A stretch of DNA of 64,000 nucleotides from Streptococcus pseudopneumoniae. Its GTDB lineage: Bacteria; Bacillota; Bacilli; Lactobacillales; Streptococcaceae. Below, piece by piece: positions 1 to 10,186 of this stretch. A program made the translations under genes and the position numbers. A model generated the notes under the pieces. That model did not search any database and was not told the DNA's origin. It saw only the letters and a list, made by a program, of their open reading frames with translations. Location of the stretch: contig NZ_JUUZ01000004.1 in assembly GCF_001074155.1 (NCBI RefSeq), forward strand, positions 61,846-125,845, written 5' to 3'. The stretch's first letter is position 1. Each line of letters starts with the position of its first letter.

Positions 1-810
1 TCGAATACCTTGAAGAATCTTGAAAGTATCTTCAGCAGATGGAGCATTAACCTTCACTTCGTTGAAACGACGAGCAAGGGCTGCGTTTTTCAAGATGGTA
101 TTACGGTATTCATCTTGAGTTGTTGCACCAATCACTGTCAATTCCCCACGTGAAAGAGCTGGTTTCAAGATATCAGCAAGACCTTTAGACCCTTGACCAT
201 CACCTGTGCTACCAGCACCAAGAATTTGGTGAATTTCGTCGAAGAAAAGGATAATATTTCCAGCTTCTTTGACTTCGTTTACCAAGTTTTGAATGTTTTC
301 TTCAAAGCTACCACGGTATTGAGTACCAGCTTCAAGTCCAGAAATATCAATAGAAATAATCTCTTTGTTCTTGATTGCTGCCGGAACATCACCATTTACA
401 ATTGCTTGTGCAAGCCCTTCTACTACAGCCGTTTTACCAACACCAGCATCACCGACGAGAACTGGATTATTCTTTGTGCGACGAGAAAGAATTTCAGAAG
501 TTTCTTGAATCTCCTTATTACGTCCAATAACTGGATCTAACTTACCTTCACGTGCTTCTGCTGTTAAGTTACGTCCAAGTTTTGCAAGAACCCCATCTTG
601 TTTCATACCTTTACCTTGAACGTACTGAGCTTGTTCACTTTCTTCGCTTGGAAGTTGACCAGTTTGACGGTAAATAGCGAATTCTTCAGGCGTTACTTCA
701 CGGCCGTTAATCAAGTAACGACGGTTTTCTGAACTGTATCCACGCATACCACCCATCAATTGGTTAAATAAATCATCCATGTTGTTAAAGTTATTAAAGT
801 TGTTATTCAT
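1..810 (-). CDS. clpL: ATP-dependent Clp chaperone ClpL, 5' (N-terminal) part
   Basis: The reverse strand carries an open frame of 270 codons that starts with ATG at 810 and runs off the window edge, so only the N-terminal part is present. It begins with an Asn/Phe-rich stretch ([13 protein letters not shown]), typical of streptococcal ClpL. It continues into the first AAA+ module, with Walker A GDAGVGKT near residues 120-127 and Walker B (ILFFDEIH) near 187-194. ClpL is a stress-induced HSP100-type disaggregase of Gram-positive cocci that lacks the double zinc-type N-domain of ClpC. The RBS GAGG lies 8 bases before the ATG. The frame is open with no lesion. The upstream CtsR site and promoter agree with the assignment. 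Confidence 0.93.
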   Translation of the reverse strand, partial: MNNNFNNFNNMDDLFNQLMGGMRGYSSENRRYLINGREVTPEEFAIYRQTGQLPSEESEQAQYVQGKGMKQDGVLAKLGRNLTAEAREGKLDPVIGRNKEIQETSEILSRRTKNNPVLVGDAGVGKTAVVEGLAQAIVNGDVPAAIKNKEIISIDISGLEAGTQYRGSFEENIQNLVNEVKEAGNIILFFDEIHQILGAGSTGDGQGSKGLADILKPALSRGELTVIGATTQDEYRNTILKNAALARRFNEVKVNAPSAEDTFKILQGIR

Positions 811-853
811 ATTTCATACCTCGTTTGTTTTCAAATTTACTTAGTCAAAACAA

Positions 854-870
854 TTTGACTTTCTCTGACC
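854..870 (-). promoter_or_regulatory. Possible second, degenerate CtsR heptad pair
   Basis: The minus strand reads GGTCAGA-GAA-AGTCAAA, one mismatch from the CtsR heptad pair. It lies 44 bases upstream of the clpL start, inside the predicted leader. Its role is uncertain because no strong promoter is visible next to it. Confidence 0.4.
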
Positions 871-1091
871 TTTGTTTCAAAAAATTTAGACTAGCTATTT
901 GCTACTCTACGTATAATTTCAGGTTTTTCTTTATCCAATACAGGTTTTTCGATTGGACTTCTAAAAATACTAATGTTAACCATAGGTTGTACCTCTTTTC
1001 TAGGTTTTACCCATACTTTGATCTTAAGATACTATATACAATCACCTTAAAATCAAGGTTTTCTAAGGACTTTCCTTATCCTTATGTTCTT

Positions 1092-1120
1092 AGTATATCA
1101 CTTTGGTCAGTTTTAGTCAA
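1092..1120 (-). promoter_or_regulatory. clpL sigma-A promoter
   Basis: On the minus strand TTGACT (1115-1120) and TATACT (1092-1097) are separated by exactly 17 bases, a near-consensus vegetative promoter. Transcription would begin near 1085, giving a leader of about 275 nt before the clpL ATG. I see no convincing ORF in that leader on the minus strand. The 811-1213 stretch otherwise holds the CtsR sites and the pflB terminator. Confidence 0.75.
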
Positions 1121-1124
1121 GAGA

Positions 1125-1141
1125 TTTGACCAATTTTGACT
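1125..1141 (-). promoter_or_regulatory. CtsR operator of clpL
   Basis: The minus strand reads AGTCAAA-ATT-GGTCAAA, a full match to the tandem heptad recognised by CtsR (RGTCAAANANRGTCAAA) except for the last spacer position. It sits 4 bases upstream of the clpL -35 hexamer, where repressor binding would block polymerase. CtsR control of clpL is established in streptococci. Confidence 0.85.
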
Positions 1142-1166
1142 ATTTTTTTTAAAAAATTTTTATAAC

Positions 1167-1194
1167 AAAAAACCAGTCAGAGTGACTGGTTTTT
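1167..1194 (-). terminator. pflB intrinsic terminator
   Basis: A 12-base stem (AAAAACCAGTCA / TGACTGGTTTTT) with a 3-base loop is followed by T residues in the minus direction, about 20 bases after the pflB stop codon. Confidence 0.85.
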
Positions 1195-1213
1195 GATTTA
1201 CTATTTATAAATC

Positions 1214-3529
1214 TTAGCTCAATGCATCATCCATTGAAAGAACTTCGTGGAAGACACGTTGTGTTAATTCAGTTTTTTGTTCTGGAGTGAGGTATTTAGT
1301 GTTTACACAGTATCCAGAGATACGTACGATTACGTCTTCACCTGACATGATCTTTTCGTAAACATCGTTCAAGTCCATAACGTTCAAGTTAACGTGTTGT
1401 CCACCGTTTTCGAAGTAACCATCAAGGATTGTTACCAAGTTATCAACTTGTTCGTCACGAGTTTTACCAAGAGCACGTGGTGAAACTTGTGTTGTCAATG
1501 AGATACCATCAGCTGCATAACCAAAGTCAAGGCTAGCAAGTGAGTTCAAGTTTTGCAACCATCCACCTTTAGCTTTGTTAGATGGGTTAGCACCTGGTGA
1601 GAAGAATTCAAGTTTAGACAAGTTCACAGAACCATCTTCGTTGAGGTATACACCTTTGTGGACTGGTGAGTTACCAGTTTGTTTAGAGTAAGCAACGTTA
1701 GATGTGATTGTCAAAAGTGATACAGTAGCTTCTGCGTCTTTGTAAAGTTTGTGGCTACGTAGACGAGTTGTGTAAGCTTCGATCAACCATTCTGCCAATT
1801 CGTTTGAACGTGGGTCATCTTCACCCCAACGTGGGTATTCACCGATTGTTTCGTAATCGTAGATGTAGCCATTTTCGTCACGGATTGGTTTAACTGTAGC
1901 GTACTTGATAGCTGACAATGTATCAACAGTGTTAGCAAATCCACAGATACCGAATCCCATGTTAGCACGTTGTTTAGTTGGCAAGAAGGCCATTTGAACA
2001 GCTTCGTAGTTGTACTTATCAGTCATGTAGTGGATGATGTTCAAAGCATCTACGTAAGTGTCAGTCAACCAGTCAAGAGATTTTTCAAAGTTTGCTTTAA
2101 CTGATTCGAATTCAAGAACTTCGTCACGGATTGGTTCGATGTCAAATACTTTATAGTCTTTATGAACATCGTCGTAACCACCGTTCAAACCAGTAAGAAG
2201 AGCTTTAAGAACGTTAACGCGAGCACCGAAGTACTGGATGTTGTGACGTTGTTCTTCGTTTTCTGGGTCAAGTGGAGATACACAACATGAGATACAGCTC
2301 ATTTCACCGTATCCGTCTTTAGCCATTGTTGTAACACCTTCGTATTGGATTGAAGAGTGTTTGTGGCTCATGTGCATACAGTAGCGGCGGAAGTTGTATG
2401 GCAATTTGTCAGTCCAAAGAACTGTCAAGTTTGGTTCTGGAGAGTTACCGATGTTATCAAGAGTGTTCAAGAAACGGTAGTCCATCTTAGTAACACGGTG
2501 ACGACCGTCGTTACCCATACCAGCCATAGAAGTTGTGATGAAGGTTGGGTCACCTGAGTACAATTGGTCATAAGCTTTTGTACGAGCAAATTTAACTGTA
2601 CGAAGTTTCATAACGAAATCATCAACAAATTCTTGGATTTCTGATTCAGTAAATGTACCACGAGCAAGGTCACGTTCTGCGTAGATATCCAATACGATTG
2701 GCACACGTCCTAGAGATGTAGCTGCACCGTTGATAACACGGCAGACAGCCATGAAGGCAATGTTTACCCATTGGATAGCTTCTTTAACGTTCATCGCTGG
2801 TTTGCGAACGTCAACTCCGTAAAGATCACCCAAGCGTACAACTTGTTGCAATGCTTGATATTGAAGGTTGATTTCTTCACGAAGACGGATTGTTTCTTCA
2901 TCGATTTCTTCGATTGAGTTCCAATCGTTCACTTTTTCTTGCATCAAGTAGTCTGCACCGTAAAGAGCAAGACGTGCATAAACACCGATGATACGTCCAC
3001 GTGAGTATGCATCTGGAAGACCAGTTACAGTGTGAGCGTGACGAGCACGACGGATGTTTGAAGTGTAAGCACGGAAGATACCGTCGTTAACTGTTGTTAC
3101 ATATTTAGTAAAGATTTCGTGAACAGCTGGGTCTGGCTCGTATCCATTTTCTTTCAAAGTAGTTTCAGCCATACGGATACCACCTTTTGGCATGAAGTTC
3201 AATTTGAAGAGTTCGTCATTTTGGATACCAAAGATAACCTCGTTTTCTTTGTCGATGAATCCTGCAGGGATGTCAGCGATAGACGTTGGACGAGTGTCCA
3301 TTGGGAAACGAGTTTCTTCGTAGTGTGCTTTAGTTTCTTCTACGATTTTTTTGATGTGAAGTGAACGCTCTGTTGGTCCTGCAAGGAAGCTTTCATCTCC
3401 ATCATAAGGTGTGTAGTTAGCTTGTACAAAGCGTGATACACTTGCTTTTTCTTTCCAGTCAACACCTTTAAAGCCTTCCCAGGCTTTGTCAAAAATGTCC
3501 TGTGCTTCAACAACTGTCTTAACAACCAT
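1214..3529 (-). CDS. pflB: Formate C-acetyltransferase (pyruvate formate-lyase)
   Basis: This 771-residue protein cleaves pyruvate with CoA to acetyl-CoA and formate in anaerobic mixed-acid fermentation. The catalytic adjacent cysteines are present at about C415-C416 in the CISCCVSP segment. The glycyl-radical site is the C-terminal SGYCV motif (about G739). The length is normal for the family. The RBS AGAGGA precedes the ATG at 3529. The gene is monocistronic, with its own promoter (3585-3614) and terminator (1167-1194). A cre-like site in the promoter suggests carbon catabolite control. The activating enzyme PflA is not in this window. Confidence 0.97.
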   Translation of the reverse strand: MVVKTVVEAQDIFDKAWEGFKGVDWKEKASVSRFVQANYTPYDGDESFLAGPTERSLHIKKIVEETKAHYEETRFPMDTRPTSIADIPAGFIDKENEVIFGIQNDELFKLNFMPKGGIRMAETTLKENGYEPDPAVHEIFTKYVTTVNDGIFRAYTSNIRRARHAHTVTGLPDAYSRGRIIGVYARLALYGADYLMQEKVNDWNSIEEIDEETIRLREEINLQYQALQQVVRLGDLYGVDVRKPAMNVKEAIQWVNIAFMAVCRVINGAATSLGRVPIVLDIYAERDLARGTFTESEIQEFVDDFVMKLRTVKFARTKAYDQLYSGDPTFITTSMAGMGNDGRHRVTKMDYRFLNTLDNIGNSPEPNLTVLWTDKLPYNFRRYCMHMSHKHSSIQYEGVTTMAKDGYGEMSCISCCVSPLDPENEEQRHNIQYFGARVNVLKALLTGLNGGYDDVHKDYKVFDIEPIRDEVLEFESVKANFEKSLDWLTDTYVDALNIIHYMTDKYNYEAVQMAFLPTKQRANMGFGICGFANTVDTLSAIKYATVKPIRDENGYIYDYETIGEYPRWGEDDPRSNELAEWLIEAYTTRLRSHKLYKDAEATVSLLTITSNVAYSKQTGNSPVHKGVYLNEDGSVNLSKLEFFSPGANPSNKAKGGWLQNLNSLASLDFGYAADGISLTTQVSPRALGKTRDEQVDNLVTILDGYFENGGQHVNLNVMDLNDVYEKIMSGEDVIVRISGYCVNTKYLTPEQKTELTQRVFHEVLSMDDALS

Positions 3530-3584
3530 GTTAATGTCCTCTTTTATCTTTCTAGTAACAGTAATCTGTTACATTCATATATTC

Positions 3585-3614
3585 AGTATAACACACAGTA
3601 AACGATTTCAACAA
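3585..3614 (-). promoter_or_regulatory. pflB promoter (extended -10)
   Basis: The minus strand has an extended -10 element TGTTATACT (hexamer 3585-3590). A TTGTTG -35 lies 18 bases upstream (3609-3614), or alternatively TTGAAA 15 bases upstream. A 7-base inverted repeat GTAACAG-TAAT-CTGTTAC (3555-3572) lies in the untranslated leader. Confidence 0.65.
3597..3610 (-). promoter_or_regulatory. Candidate cre (CcpA) site in the pflB promoter
   Basis: The minus strand reads TGAAATCGTTTACT, 13 of 14 positions of the cre consensus TGWAARCGYTWNCW. It overlaps the spacer and -35 region of the pflB promoter, a position compatible with repression by CcpA-HPr(Ser-P). Confidence 0.6.
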
Positions 3615-3727
3615 GTGAAATCACACTTTTTAGGCACTTTCTTTTATAATACAGTTGTTGTTTTAGTACAAACTGTAGTATATTTTTGAAAAATAATTAG
3701 CTATTTTCTATTTTTTCAGAAAAAAGG

Positions 3728-3733
3728 TATAAT
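3728..3733 (+). promoter_or_regulatory. dinB -10 element
   Basis: A perfect TATAAT lies 34 bases before the chosen dinB ATG. The -35 region is poor. Because transcription would start near 3740, the in-frame ATG at 3735 cannot be the translation start. Confidence 0.55.
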
Positions 3734-3767
3734 AATGTTAGAAAAACTATCAAAGAAAGGACAGTCC

Positions 3768-4829
3768 ATGCTGATATTTCCACTGATGAATGATTTATCC
3801 CGTAAAATTATCCATATTGACATGGATGCCTTTTTTGCTGCTGTAGAAATTCGTGACAATCCTAAACTTAAAGGGAAACCCGTTATTATTGGTAGCGACC
3901 CTAGGAAAACAGGTGGTCGAGGTGTTGTTTCAACCTGTAGTTATGAAGCCAGAGCATTCGGCATTCACTCAGCTATGAGTTCCAAAGAGGCTTATGAACG
4001 CTGTCCTCAAGCTATTTTTATTTCTGGGAACTATGAAAAATATACTACTGTTGGCCAACAGATTCGAGCTATTTTTAAACGATATACGGATAAAATTGAA
4101 CCCATGAGTATCGATGAAGCTTATCTAGATGTAACTGAAAACAAGCTTGGTATCAAATCTGCTGTTAAAATTGCTCGTTTAATTCAGCAGGATATCTGGA
4201 ATGAATTACAATTAACAGCTTCTGCTGGTGTATCATACAATAAATTTTTAGCTAAAATGGCAAGTGACTATCAAAAGCCTCGTGGTTTGACAGTCATTCT
4301 TCCTGATGAAGCTGAAGATTTTCTCAAACAAATGGATATCGCTAAATTCCACGGTGTGGGCAAGAAAACAGTTGAAAAACTCCATCAAATGGGTGTATAT
4401 ACGGGTACTGACCTTTTAGAGATTTCTGAAATCACTCTCATTGATCGTTTCGGAAGACTCGGCTTTGATCTATATCGTAAGGCTCGTGGTATAGATAACT
4501 CTCCCGTCAAATCCAATCGTATCCGTAAGTCCATCGGTAAAGAAAAAACTTACAGTAAGATTCTAAGTCTAGATGAAGATATTAAAAAAGAGCTAACTCT
4601 CCTTTCGGAAAAAGTTGCTCTTAGTCTTCAAAAATATGAAAAAAGTGGTAAGATCGTCATTTTGAAAATCCGCTATGCTGACTTTTCTACTTTGACAAAA
4701 CGAAAAACACTGAATCAACAAACACAAGACTCTGAAGAAATTGCTCAAAGTATTATCCAACTCTACGAAACACTGAGTGATAAAGACAAGGGAGTCCGTT
4801 TATTAGGAGTCACTGTGACTGGATTTTAA
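3768..4829 (+). CDS. dinB: DNA polymerase IV (Y-family)
   Basis: This 353-residue translesion polymerase has the Y-family catalytic acidic residues in HIDMDAFF (D18, D20) and SIDEAYLDV (D116, E117). A helix-hairpin-helix-like segment ([12 protein letters not shown]) follows, then the little-finger domain. The start was set at ATG 3768, which has an AAAGGA ribosome-binding site 7 bases upstream and matches the family N-terminus (MLIFPL). An in-frame ATG at 3735 lies on top of the promoter. The gene is divergent from pflB and convergent with uppP. Confidence 0.95.
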   Translation: MLIFPLMNDLSRKIIHIDMDAFFAAVEIRDNPKLKGKPVIIGSDPRKTGGRGVVSTCSYEARAFGIHSAMSSKEAYERCPQAIFISGNYEKYTTVGQQIRAIFKRYTDKIEPMSIDEAYLDVTENKLGIKSAVKIARLIQQDIWNELQLTASAGVSYNKFLAKMASDYQKPRGLTVILPDEAEDFLKQMDIAKFHGVGKKTVEKLHQMGVYTGTDLLEISEITLIDRFGRLGFDLYRKARGIDNSPVKSNRIRKSIGKEKTYSKILSLDEDIKKELTLLSEKVALSLQKYEKSGKIVILKIRYADFSTLTKRKTLNQQTQDSEEIAQSIIQLYETLSDKDKGVRLLGVTVTGF

Positions 4830-4863
4830 AAACCTTGAAGGAATCTACCCTCAAGGTTTTTTT
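4829..4863. terminator. Bidirectional terminator between dinB and uppP
   Basis: The inverted repeat AAAACCTTGA / TCAAGGTTTT (4829-4838 and 4851-4860) is followed by T residues on the plus strand and flanked by A residues on the other side. It can serve both convergent genes. Confidence 0.85.
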
Positions 4864-4864
4864 C

Positions 4865-5710
4865 TTATACAAATAAACGAACAAAGCTATAAAGTAGTAA
4901 CACACTCCCAAGGACAATACGGTATTTACCAAACACTGTAAAGTCGTGTTTTTTGACATAGCTGGTCAAGAAACGAATGGCAACCATGCTGACTGCAAAA
5001 GCCACTACCATGGCTACCAAGAGCAAGAAGAATTGACCAAAACTCAAGACTTCTCCCGCTTTGATAAATTTAAAAATCTTCAAAGCGCTGGCTCCAAACA
5101 TAACTGGAATTCCTAGATAGAAGGTAAATTCTGTTACCACTGAACGACTAGTCCCATTCAACAAACCACCTACGATAGTTGCTCCGGAACGGCTAGTCCC
5201 TGGTAGAAGGGCCAAGACTTGGAAAAGACCGATATACAATGCTGTTTTGTAAGGTAATTTGTCTAACTCAGTAACTGTTGGTTCAATCGCTTGCGCTTTG
5301 TTACGTTTTTCAAGATAGATAAAGGCAACCCCATAAACAATCAACATAATGGCTACTGAAACCTTGTTATGGAAATAGGTATCAAACCAATCATCAAACT
5401 TAAAGACTAGGAGAAGAGGTAGGGTTGCAACAAAAACTTTAGACCATAATTGCCAAGTTCTACGAACTTGAACTTTATCCTTACCTGGTTTGAAAGGATT
5501 AAGCTTGTTAAAGTAGATAACCATAACGGCTAAGATTGCACCCAGCTGAATGACTACGTTAAACATAGACATGAAGGCTTCATTTTGATCTTTATACTGG
5601 ATAAACTCTTCTGCTAAAATCAAGTGACCAGTACTTGAAATCGGCAACCATTCCGTAATTCCTTCAACAATACCAAAAAAGATTGATTTTAAAATTTCAA
5701 AAAAATACAT
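4865..5710 (-). CDS. uppP: Undecaprenyl-diphosphate phosphatase (BacA/UppP)
   Basis: This 281-residue polytopic membrane protein recycles undecaprenyl pyrophosphate to the lipid carrier used in peptidoglycan synthesis and affects bacitracin tolerance. The two family signatures are present: [14 protein letters not shown] near residues 17-29 and PGTSRSG near 170-176. The RBS AAGGAG lies 6 bases before ATG 5710. An extended -10 (TGATATAAT, hexamer at 5735-5740) is upstream, so the gene is probably transcribed alone. Confidence 0.96.
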   Translation of the reverse strand: MYFFEILKSIFFGIVEGITEWLPISSTGHLILAEEFIQYKDQNEAFMSMFNVVIQLGAILAVMVIYFNKLNPFKPGKDKVQVRRTWQLWSKVFVATLPLLLVFKFDDWFDTYFHNKVSVAIMLIVYGVAFIYLEKRNKAQAIEPTVTELDKLPYKTALYIGLFQVLALLPGTSRSGATIVGGLLNGTSRSVVTEFTFYLGIPVMFGASALKIFKFIKAGEVLSFGQFFLLLVAMVVAFAVSMVAIRFLTSYVKKHDFTVFGKYRIVLGSVLLLYSFVRLFV

Positions 5711-5734
5711 AGATTACTCCTTTTTCTATCCTCC

Positions 5735-5740
5735 ATTATA
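5735..5740 (-). promoter_or_regulatory. uppP extended -10 element
   Basis: The minus strand reads TGATATAAT about 25 bases before the uppP start, a TGn extended -10. No good -35 is visible. Confidence 0.5.
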
Positions 5741-5771
5741 TCATACTTTTAAAGACTGTGTTGAGTTTTCT

Positions 5772-7667
5772 TTAGAAAGCACCAACACTTCCACCACCGC
5801 CACCGCCTGAGAAACCACCACCAGAGCTACCGCTTCCGGATGATACAGAAAATGTACTTGCAGTATTTGCGACCGAGGTGTATAGATTGATTTGAGTAGC
5901 AGAGGTGTGAAATTGTTTATCCCACCCACAAGTTACATAAAGATTCATAGCAGCATTTTCAAGTTGAATATTGTGAAGCTTCATGATTTTATTTACCTTC
6001 TTAGCGTATCCATAGAGAGTTGCATAGACCAAAAGACGATTCCAAACAACAATACTCTCTAGTTCAGCTTTATCAAGATGAGCAATATCCCGAAGCATAT
6101 TTTCAAAACTTGTCCAGAGATAAACAACTTCTGCCCCTTCTTCATTTAAGACTCCATCACGAGAAGGTCCTCGAGTTACTAAATGAATCAAACCACTCGC
6201 TAGTAAACCAATTAAACCTAAGGAAAGTAAAGGAAGCGAGAAATAGCCATGTGTTCGAAAACTATAGTAGAAAATGATAAGTCCGACAACACCTGTTACA
6301 GCCGAACAGACTTTCATTTTTTTCACAAGATTATTTTCTTTTTCCGTTAAAGGTCGATAATAACTTGGAATTCGTAAAATTTTCACCTTGTCTCGAACAC
6401 AACTTTGCATTCGTTCAAGTCGTCTCTCAAAGGAACGCTTGAGGTGCATGCCGAATTCTCGAATATGCTTCTCATCAGCTTCCTTAGCTCCATGGAACAA
6501 TCCAGAAGAAACTTGATATTCAGGGAAAAGGTCTGAAAGAGCCAATTCTTTATTTGTAGAAAGAGTCATCCGCAGGCACTCCTTCTCAAAATTAGACAAA
6601 CCTTTTTCACTGTTAATTTTGATCCAAGGCTCTTCTTCACCTTGAAAAATGGATAAATGCCCTCGATCGACTAAATCTAACAAGGTTGCTTGGATTAGTT
6701 GTTCAAAGGTGAATTTACCAAACTTCTGCTTATTTAGAGGGCTAACTTCCTCTAAGGATGTTGAATAGATTGCTTCTGCCAAAACCATTGGAGGTAGGTC
6801 CATTGGGGGTTCGTAGAGACGATGATTCTTTGGAAATACCTTTTTAAGAGTCGTATGCTGACGAAATTCTCTATAATAGTAGAACGTTACTAGTAAGAGA
6901 GCCATAAAGAAGATTGGAAAAATCCATTTTATCATGACCTTGGCGTGCACTTTATCAGCCTTTATTTCTATCTCAACTCTTTTGAAGTTGCTTAAATCAT
7001 CTTCATTCAACCCTTGACTTGGAGCACTCGAGAAAGCTTCTCTCGGCCAATAGGCATGTAGTTCAACTTGACGTTTTTTAGGAAGATCCTTCATCTTCAC
7101 CCAGTAGATATCATTGACTTTTTCGACACTTCCCTCATTGAGGAGTTCACCAGTATGGAAAAAGAGTTTCTCTGCCGGACTATCTGAAGTTACTCGAAAT
7201 TCCAGATCTTTGATATCCCCTGAACTATCTGTCAATGGTTGCCAATTCAACTCAGCAATATCCTGATATAAGAAAAGAAGATTTTTAAGTTGCCAAGTAA
7301 CAGTCACACGAACAGTATCTCCTGCGTTTCCCGGATTAAAAATGGTGACCTTGTAGCCATCCTCTTCTTCCTTAGTATATGAGAGGACGTCTTGAACAAT
7401 CTGGCCATTTTTAGATACTAAGACAGTTGGTTCGTCATCAATTTCAAATCCCTTCGGCATTTTCCCTGCTTTTCCGAGTCCAATCAATTGACCATTAAAA
7501 TCATCTTTAAAGTGGTAGGTGATTGTTTCTTTGAAAACCGCTGTATTATCTGCATGAATATTCAAATCACCTTTATAGGATAGAATATCGAAGTCTACTG
7601 CAAAAACTAGACGAGGTACAAATAGCAAACAGGTAAATACCAGAGCAAGAAGCCATCTCTTTTTCAT
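5772..7667 (-). CDS. DUF2207 domain membrane protein
   Basis: This 631-residue protein has an N-terminal signal peptide (MKKRWLLALVFTCLLFVPRL). An extracytoplasmic DUF2207 domain of about 210 residues follows, then one transmembrane segment (IKWIFPIFFMALLLVTFYYY), a cytoplasmic stretch, two more membrane segments and a Gly/Ser-rich C-terminus ending in GGSVGAF. This layout is characteristic of the family, whose function is unknown. ATG 7667 was chosen because it has the RBS AAGGGA. The upstream in-frame GTG at 7694 overlaps the end of the promoter and has no RBS. The gene is divergent from the glutamine transporter. Confidence 0.85.
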   Translation of the reverse strand: MKKRWLLALVFTCLLFVPRLVFAVDFDILSYKGDLNIHADNTAVFKETITYHFKDDFNGQLIGLGKAGKMPKGFEIDDEPTVLVSKNGQIVQDVLSYTKEEEDGYKVTIFNPGNAGDTVRVTVTWQLKNLLFLYQDIAELNWQPLTDSSGDIKDLEFRVTSDSPAEKLFFHTGELLNEGSVEKVNDIYWVKMKDLPKKRQVELHAYWPREAFSSAPSQGLNEDDLSNFKRVEIEIKADKVHAKVMIKWIFPIFFMALLLVTFYYYREFRQHTTLKKVFPKNHRLYEPPMDLPPMVLAEAIYSTSLEEVSPLNKQKFGKFTFEQLIQATLLDLVDRGHLSIFQGEEEPWIKINSEKGLSNFEKECLRMTLSTNKELALSDLFPEYQVSSGLFHGAKEADEKHIREFGMHLKRSFERRLERMQSCVRDKVKILRIPSYYRPLTEKENNLVKKMKVCSAVTGVVGLIIFYYSFRTHGYFSLPLLSLGLIGLLASGLIHLVTRGPSRDGVLNEEGAEVVYLWTSFENMLRDIAHLDKAELESIVVWNRLLVYATLYGYAKKVNKIMKLHNIQLENAAMNLYVTCGWDKQFHTSATQINLYTSVANTASTFSVSSGSGSSGGGFSGGGGGGSVGAF

Positions 7668-7695
7668 CTTACATTCCCTTTCATGTTTTTTCACT

Positions 7696-7701
7696 ATTAT
7701 A
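7696..7701 (-). promoter_or_regulatory. Extended -10 of the DUF2207 gene
   Basis: TGATATAAT on the minus strand is a TGn extended -10, 29 bases before the chosen start codon. The -35 is weak. The promoter faces away from the glnP promoter at 7731-7759. Confidence 0.5.
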
Positions 7702-7730
7702 TCATTTTTTGAAGTTAAGGTTTACTTGTA

Positions 7731-7759
7731 TTGAAAATCTTACCATTTTTAGATACAAT
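7731..7759 (+). promoter_or_regulatory. Promoter of the glutamine ABC transporter operon
   Basis: TTGAAA (7731-7736), a 17-base spacer and TACAAT (7754-7759) lie 37 bases before the ATG. This also rules out the in-frame TTG at 7731 as a translation start. Confidence 0.8.
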
Positions 7760-7796
7760 AGAGGGAGCCATTTTTAGACTAGAAATAGGAGAAAAT

Positions 7797-9362
7797 ATGA
7801 AAAAATTATGCTTTTCTATCCTTGCTAGCTTAGCCCTTACTCTAGGACTAGTTAGCCAGGTCCAAGCCGATGAATATTTACGCATCGGAATGGAGGCAGC
7901 TTACGCACCATTTAACTGGACTCAAGATGACGATAGTAATGGCGCTGTCAAGATTGATGGAACAAACCAATATGCTAACGGTTACGATGTTCAAATTGCA
8001 AAAAAAATCGCTAAAGATCTGGGTAAAGAACCACTCATTGTAAAAACAAAATGGGAAGGACTTGTTCCAGCTCTGACTTCTGGAAAGATTGATATGATTA
8101 TTGCAGGTATGAGTCCAACCGCTGAACGTAAGCAAGAAATTGCCTTCTCAAGCAGTTACTATACCAGTGAACCAGTACTTTTAGTCAAAAAAGATTCTGC
8201 CTATGCAAACGCCAAAACACTAGATGATTTTAAAGATGCAAAAATCACTTCTCAACAAGGGGTTTACCTTTACGACTTGATTTCTCAAATTCCAGGCGCT
8301 AAAAAAGAAACTGCCATGGGTGATTTCGCACAAATGCGTCAAGCTCTTGAAGCTGGTGTCATTGACGCCTATGTTTCTGAACGACCAGAAGCCCTAACTG
8401 CTGAGTCAGCAAATGCAAAGTTCAAAATGATTCAGCCTGAACCTGGTTTCAAAACTGGAGAAGAAGATACCTCTATCGCTATCGGTCTTCGTAAGGATGA
8501 CGAACGTATCAGCCAAATCAATGCTAGCATTGAAACCATCTCTAAAGATGAACAAGTTGCCCTAATGGATCGTATGATTAAAGAGCAACCTGTAGAAGCT
8601 ACAACTACTGAAGAAAACAGCAGTAATTTCTTTAGCCAAGTTGCTAAAATTCTAACTGAAAACTGGCAACAACTCTTGCGTGGTGCTGGAATCACACTTT
8701 TAATTTCAATTATCGGTACTATCGTAGGTCTCGTTATTGGTCTTGCTATCGGTGTTTTCCGTACTGCACCTCAATCTGAAAATCAATTTATCTACGTCGT
8801 TCAAAATATAGTTGGTTGGATTCTCAATATCTATATTGAAATTTTCCGTGGAACTCCTATGATTGTACAATCTATGGTTATCTACTATGGAACTGCTCAA
8901 GCTTTCGGAATCAACCTAGACCGTACTCTGGCTGCTATCTTTATCGTTTCTATCAATACAGGTGCCTACATGACCGAAATCGTTCGTGGTGGTATCCTAG
9001 CTGTTGACAAAGGACAATTTGAAGCAGCTACTGCACTTGGTATGACTCATAATCAAACCATGCGTAAGATTGTTTTACCTCAGGTAGTTCGAAATATCCT
9101 ACCTGCAACTGGTAATGAATTCGTCATCAACATCAAGGATACTTCTGTACTGAATGTTATCTCTGTTGTAGAACTTTACTTCTCAGGAAATACAGTAGCA
9201 ACACAGACTTACCAGTACTTCCAAACCTTTACTATTATCGCAGTTATCTACTTTGTCCTCACCTTTACAGTAACACGTATCCTACGCTATATCGAAAAAC
9301 GGATGGATATGGATACTTACACTACAGGTGCTAACCAAATGCAAACGGAGGATTTGAAATAA
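7797..9362 (+). CDS. glnP: Glutamine-type ABC transporter, fused substrate-binding and permease protein
   Basis: This 521-residue fusion has a signal peptide (residues 1-24, ending VQA) and a type 3 solute-binding domain to about residue 260 ([35 protein letters not shown]). A His/Glu/Gln-family permease domain follows, with several transmembrane helices and the EAA loop ([21 protein letters not shown]) that contacts the ATPase. It imports polar amino acids, most likely glutamine or glutamate. The ATG at 7797 has the RBS AGGAG. The stop codon overlaps the start of the ATPase gene, so the two are translationally coupled. Confidence 0.93.
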   Translation: MKKLCFSILASLALTLGLVSQVQADEYLRIGMEAAYAPFNWTQDDDSNGAVKIDGTNQYANGYDVQIAKKIAKDLGKEPLIVKTKWEGLVPALTSGKIDMIIAGMSPTAERKQEIAFSSSYYTSEPVLLVKKDSAYANAKTLDDFKDAKITSQQGVYLYDLISQIPGAKKETAMGDFAQMRQALEAGVIDAYVSERPEALTAESANAKFKMIQPEPGFKTGEEDTSIAIGLRKDDERISQINASIETISKDEQVALMDRMIKEQPVEATTTEENSSNFFSQVAKILTENWQQLLRGAGITLLISIIGTIVGLVIGLAIGVFRTAPQSENQFIYVVQNIVGWILNIYIEIFRGTPMIVQSMVIYYGTAQAFGINLDRTLAAIFIVSINTGAYMTEIVRGGILAVDKGQFEAATALGMTHNQTMRKIVLPQVVRNILPATGNEFVINIKDTSVLNVISVVELYFSGNTVATQTYQYFQTFTIIAVIYFVLTFTVTRILRYIEKRMDMDTYTTGANQMQTEDLK

Positions 9363-10102
9363 TGAATCAACCCATTCTTGAAATCAAACACCTCAAAAAA
9401 TCCTATGGACAAAACGAGGTCCTAAAAGATATTTCCCTTACTATCCATAAAGGAGAAGTTATTTCTATCATTGGAAGTTCCGGTAGTGGTAAATCAACCT
9501 TCCTACGTTCGATCAACTTACTTGAAACACCCACTGAAGGTAAAATCCTTTATCACGGTGAAAATGTCCTCGAAAAAGGATATAACCTCACTCACTATCG
9601 AGAAAAACTAGGAATGGTCTTCCAGTCCTTCAACCTTTTTGAAAATCTAAACGTGCTTGAAAATACAATCGTTGCCCAAACAACTGTACTCAAACGTGAT
9701 CGCTCAGAAGCAGAGAAAGTCGCTAAAGAGAACCTTGAAAAAGTTGGCATGGGAGAACGTTACTGGCAAGCCAAACCTAAACAACTTTCTGGTGGGCAAA
9801 AGCAGCGTGTTGCTATTGCTCGTGCACTTTCCATGAATCCTGATGCCATTCTCTTTGATGAGCCTACATCAGCCCTTGACCCTGAAATGGTCGGTGAAGT
9901 TCTCAAAATCATGCAAGATTTAGCTCAAGAAGGCTTGACCATGATCGTCGTAACCCACGAAATGGAATTTGCTCGCGATGTATCACACCGTGTCATCTTT
10001 ATGGATAAGGGTGTCATTGCAGAAGAAGGCAAACCAGAAGATCTATTTACTAATCCCAAAGAAGAACGTACAAGAGAATTTTTACAACGCTATCTTCGAT
10101 AA
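9362..10102 (+). CDS. glnQ: Glutamine-type ABC transporter ATP-binding protein
   Basis: This 246-residue polar amino acid ABC ATPase has Walker [10 protein letters not shown] (38-46), the Q-loop ([10 protein letters not shown]), the ABC signature LSGGQKQR near 140, Walker B AILFDEP and the switch histidine (VVTHEME). It overlaps the upstream permease gene (TAATG) and drives that transporter. A strong terminator follows within a few bases. Confidence 0.95.
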   Translation: MNQPILEIKHLKKSYGQNEVLKDISLTIHKGEVISIIGSSGSGKSTFLRSINLLETPTEGKILYHGENVLEKGYNLTHYREKLGMVFQSFNLFENLNVLENTIVAQTTVLKRDRSEAEKVAKENLEKVGMGERYWQAKPKQLSGGQKQRVAIARALSMNPDAILFDEPTSALDPEMVGEVLKIMQDLAQEGLTMIVVTHEMEFARDVSHRVIFMDKGVIAEEGKPEDLFTNPKEERTREFLQRYLR

Positions 10103-10103
10103 G

Positions 10104-10132
10104 AAAAAAGACTGCCATTGCAGTCTTTTTTT
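10104..10132 (+). terminator. glnPQ terminator
   Basis: The stem AAAAGACTGC / GCAGTCTTTT with a CATT loop and a T-run lies directly after the glnQ stop. Confidence 0.85.
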
Positions 10133-10150
10133 ATATTCCAAAAAATTAAA

Positions 10151-10175
10151 AGGCAGATTCTTTTCGAACCTGCCT
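10151..10175 (-). terminator. Terminator of the small HTH-like gene
   Basis: An imperfect stem AGGCAGATTC / GAACCTGCCT is followed in the minus direction by a T-rich tract, about 12 bases after the stop codon of the 71-residue gene. Confidence 0.65.
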
Positions 10176-10186
10176 ATATCCAAAGA

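Noticed and set aside
193..540. Open plus-strand frame of 115 codons
   Set aside because: It lies antisense to the clear clpL reading frame and has no RBS or recognisable protein features.
825..1139. Plus-strand ORF of 104 codons over the clpL leader
   Set aside because: It covers the minus-strand clpL promoter and CtsR sites, is rich in Phe/Tyr/Arg as expected from AT-rich noise, and no promoter or RBS supports it.
3612..3627. Possible Rex operator (AAGTG...CACTT) upstream of pflB
   Set aside because: It does not contain the TTGTGAA/TTCACAA arms of the Rex consensus. I kept only the cre-like site.
3735..3767. Upstream in-frame ATG for dinB
   Set aside because: It lies one base after the predicted -10 element, so it would not be in the mRNA. 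ATG 3768 has an RBS and matches the family N-terminus.
7731..7796. TTG start extending the glutamine transporter protein
   Set aside because: The codon lies in the -35 hexamer of the promoter, and the extension would bury the signal peptide.
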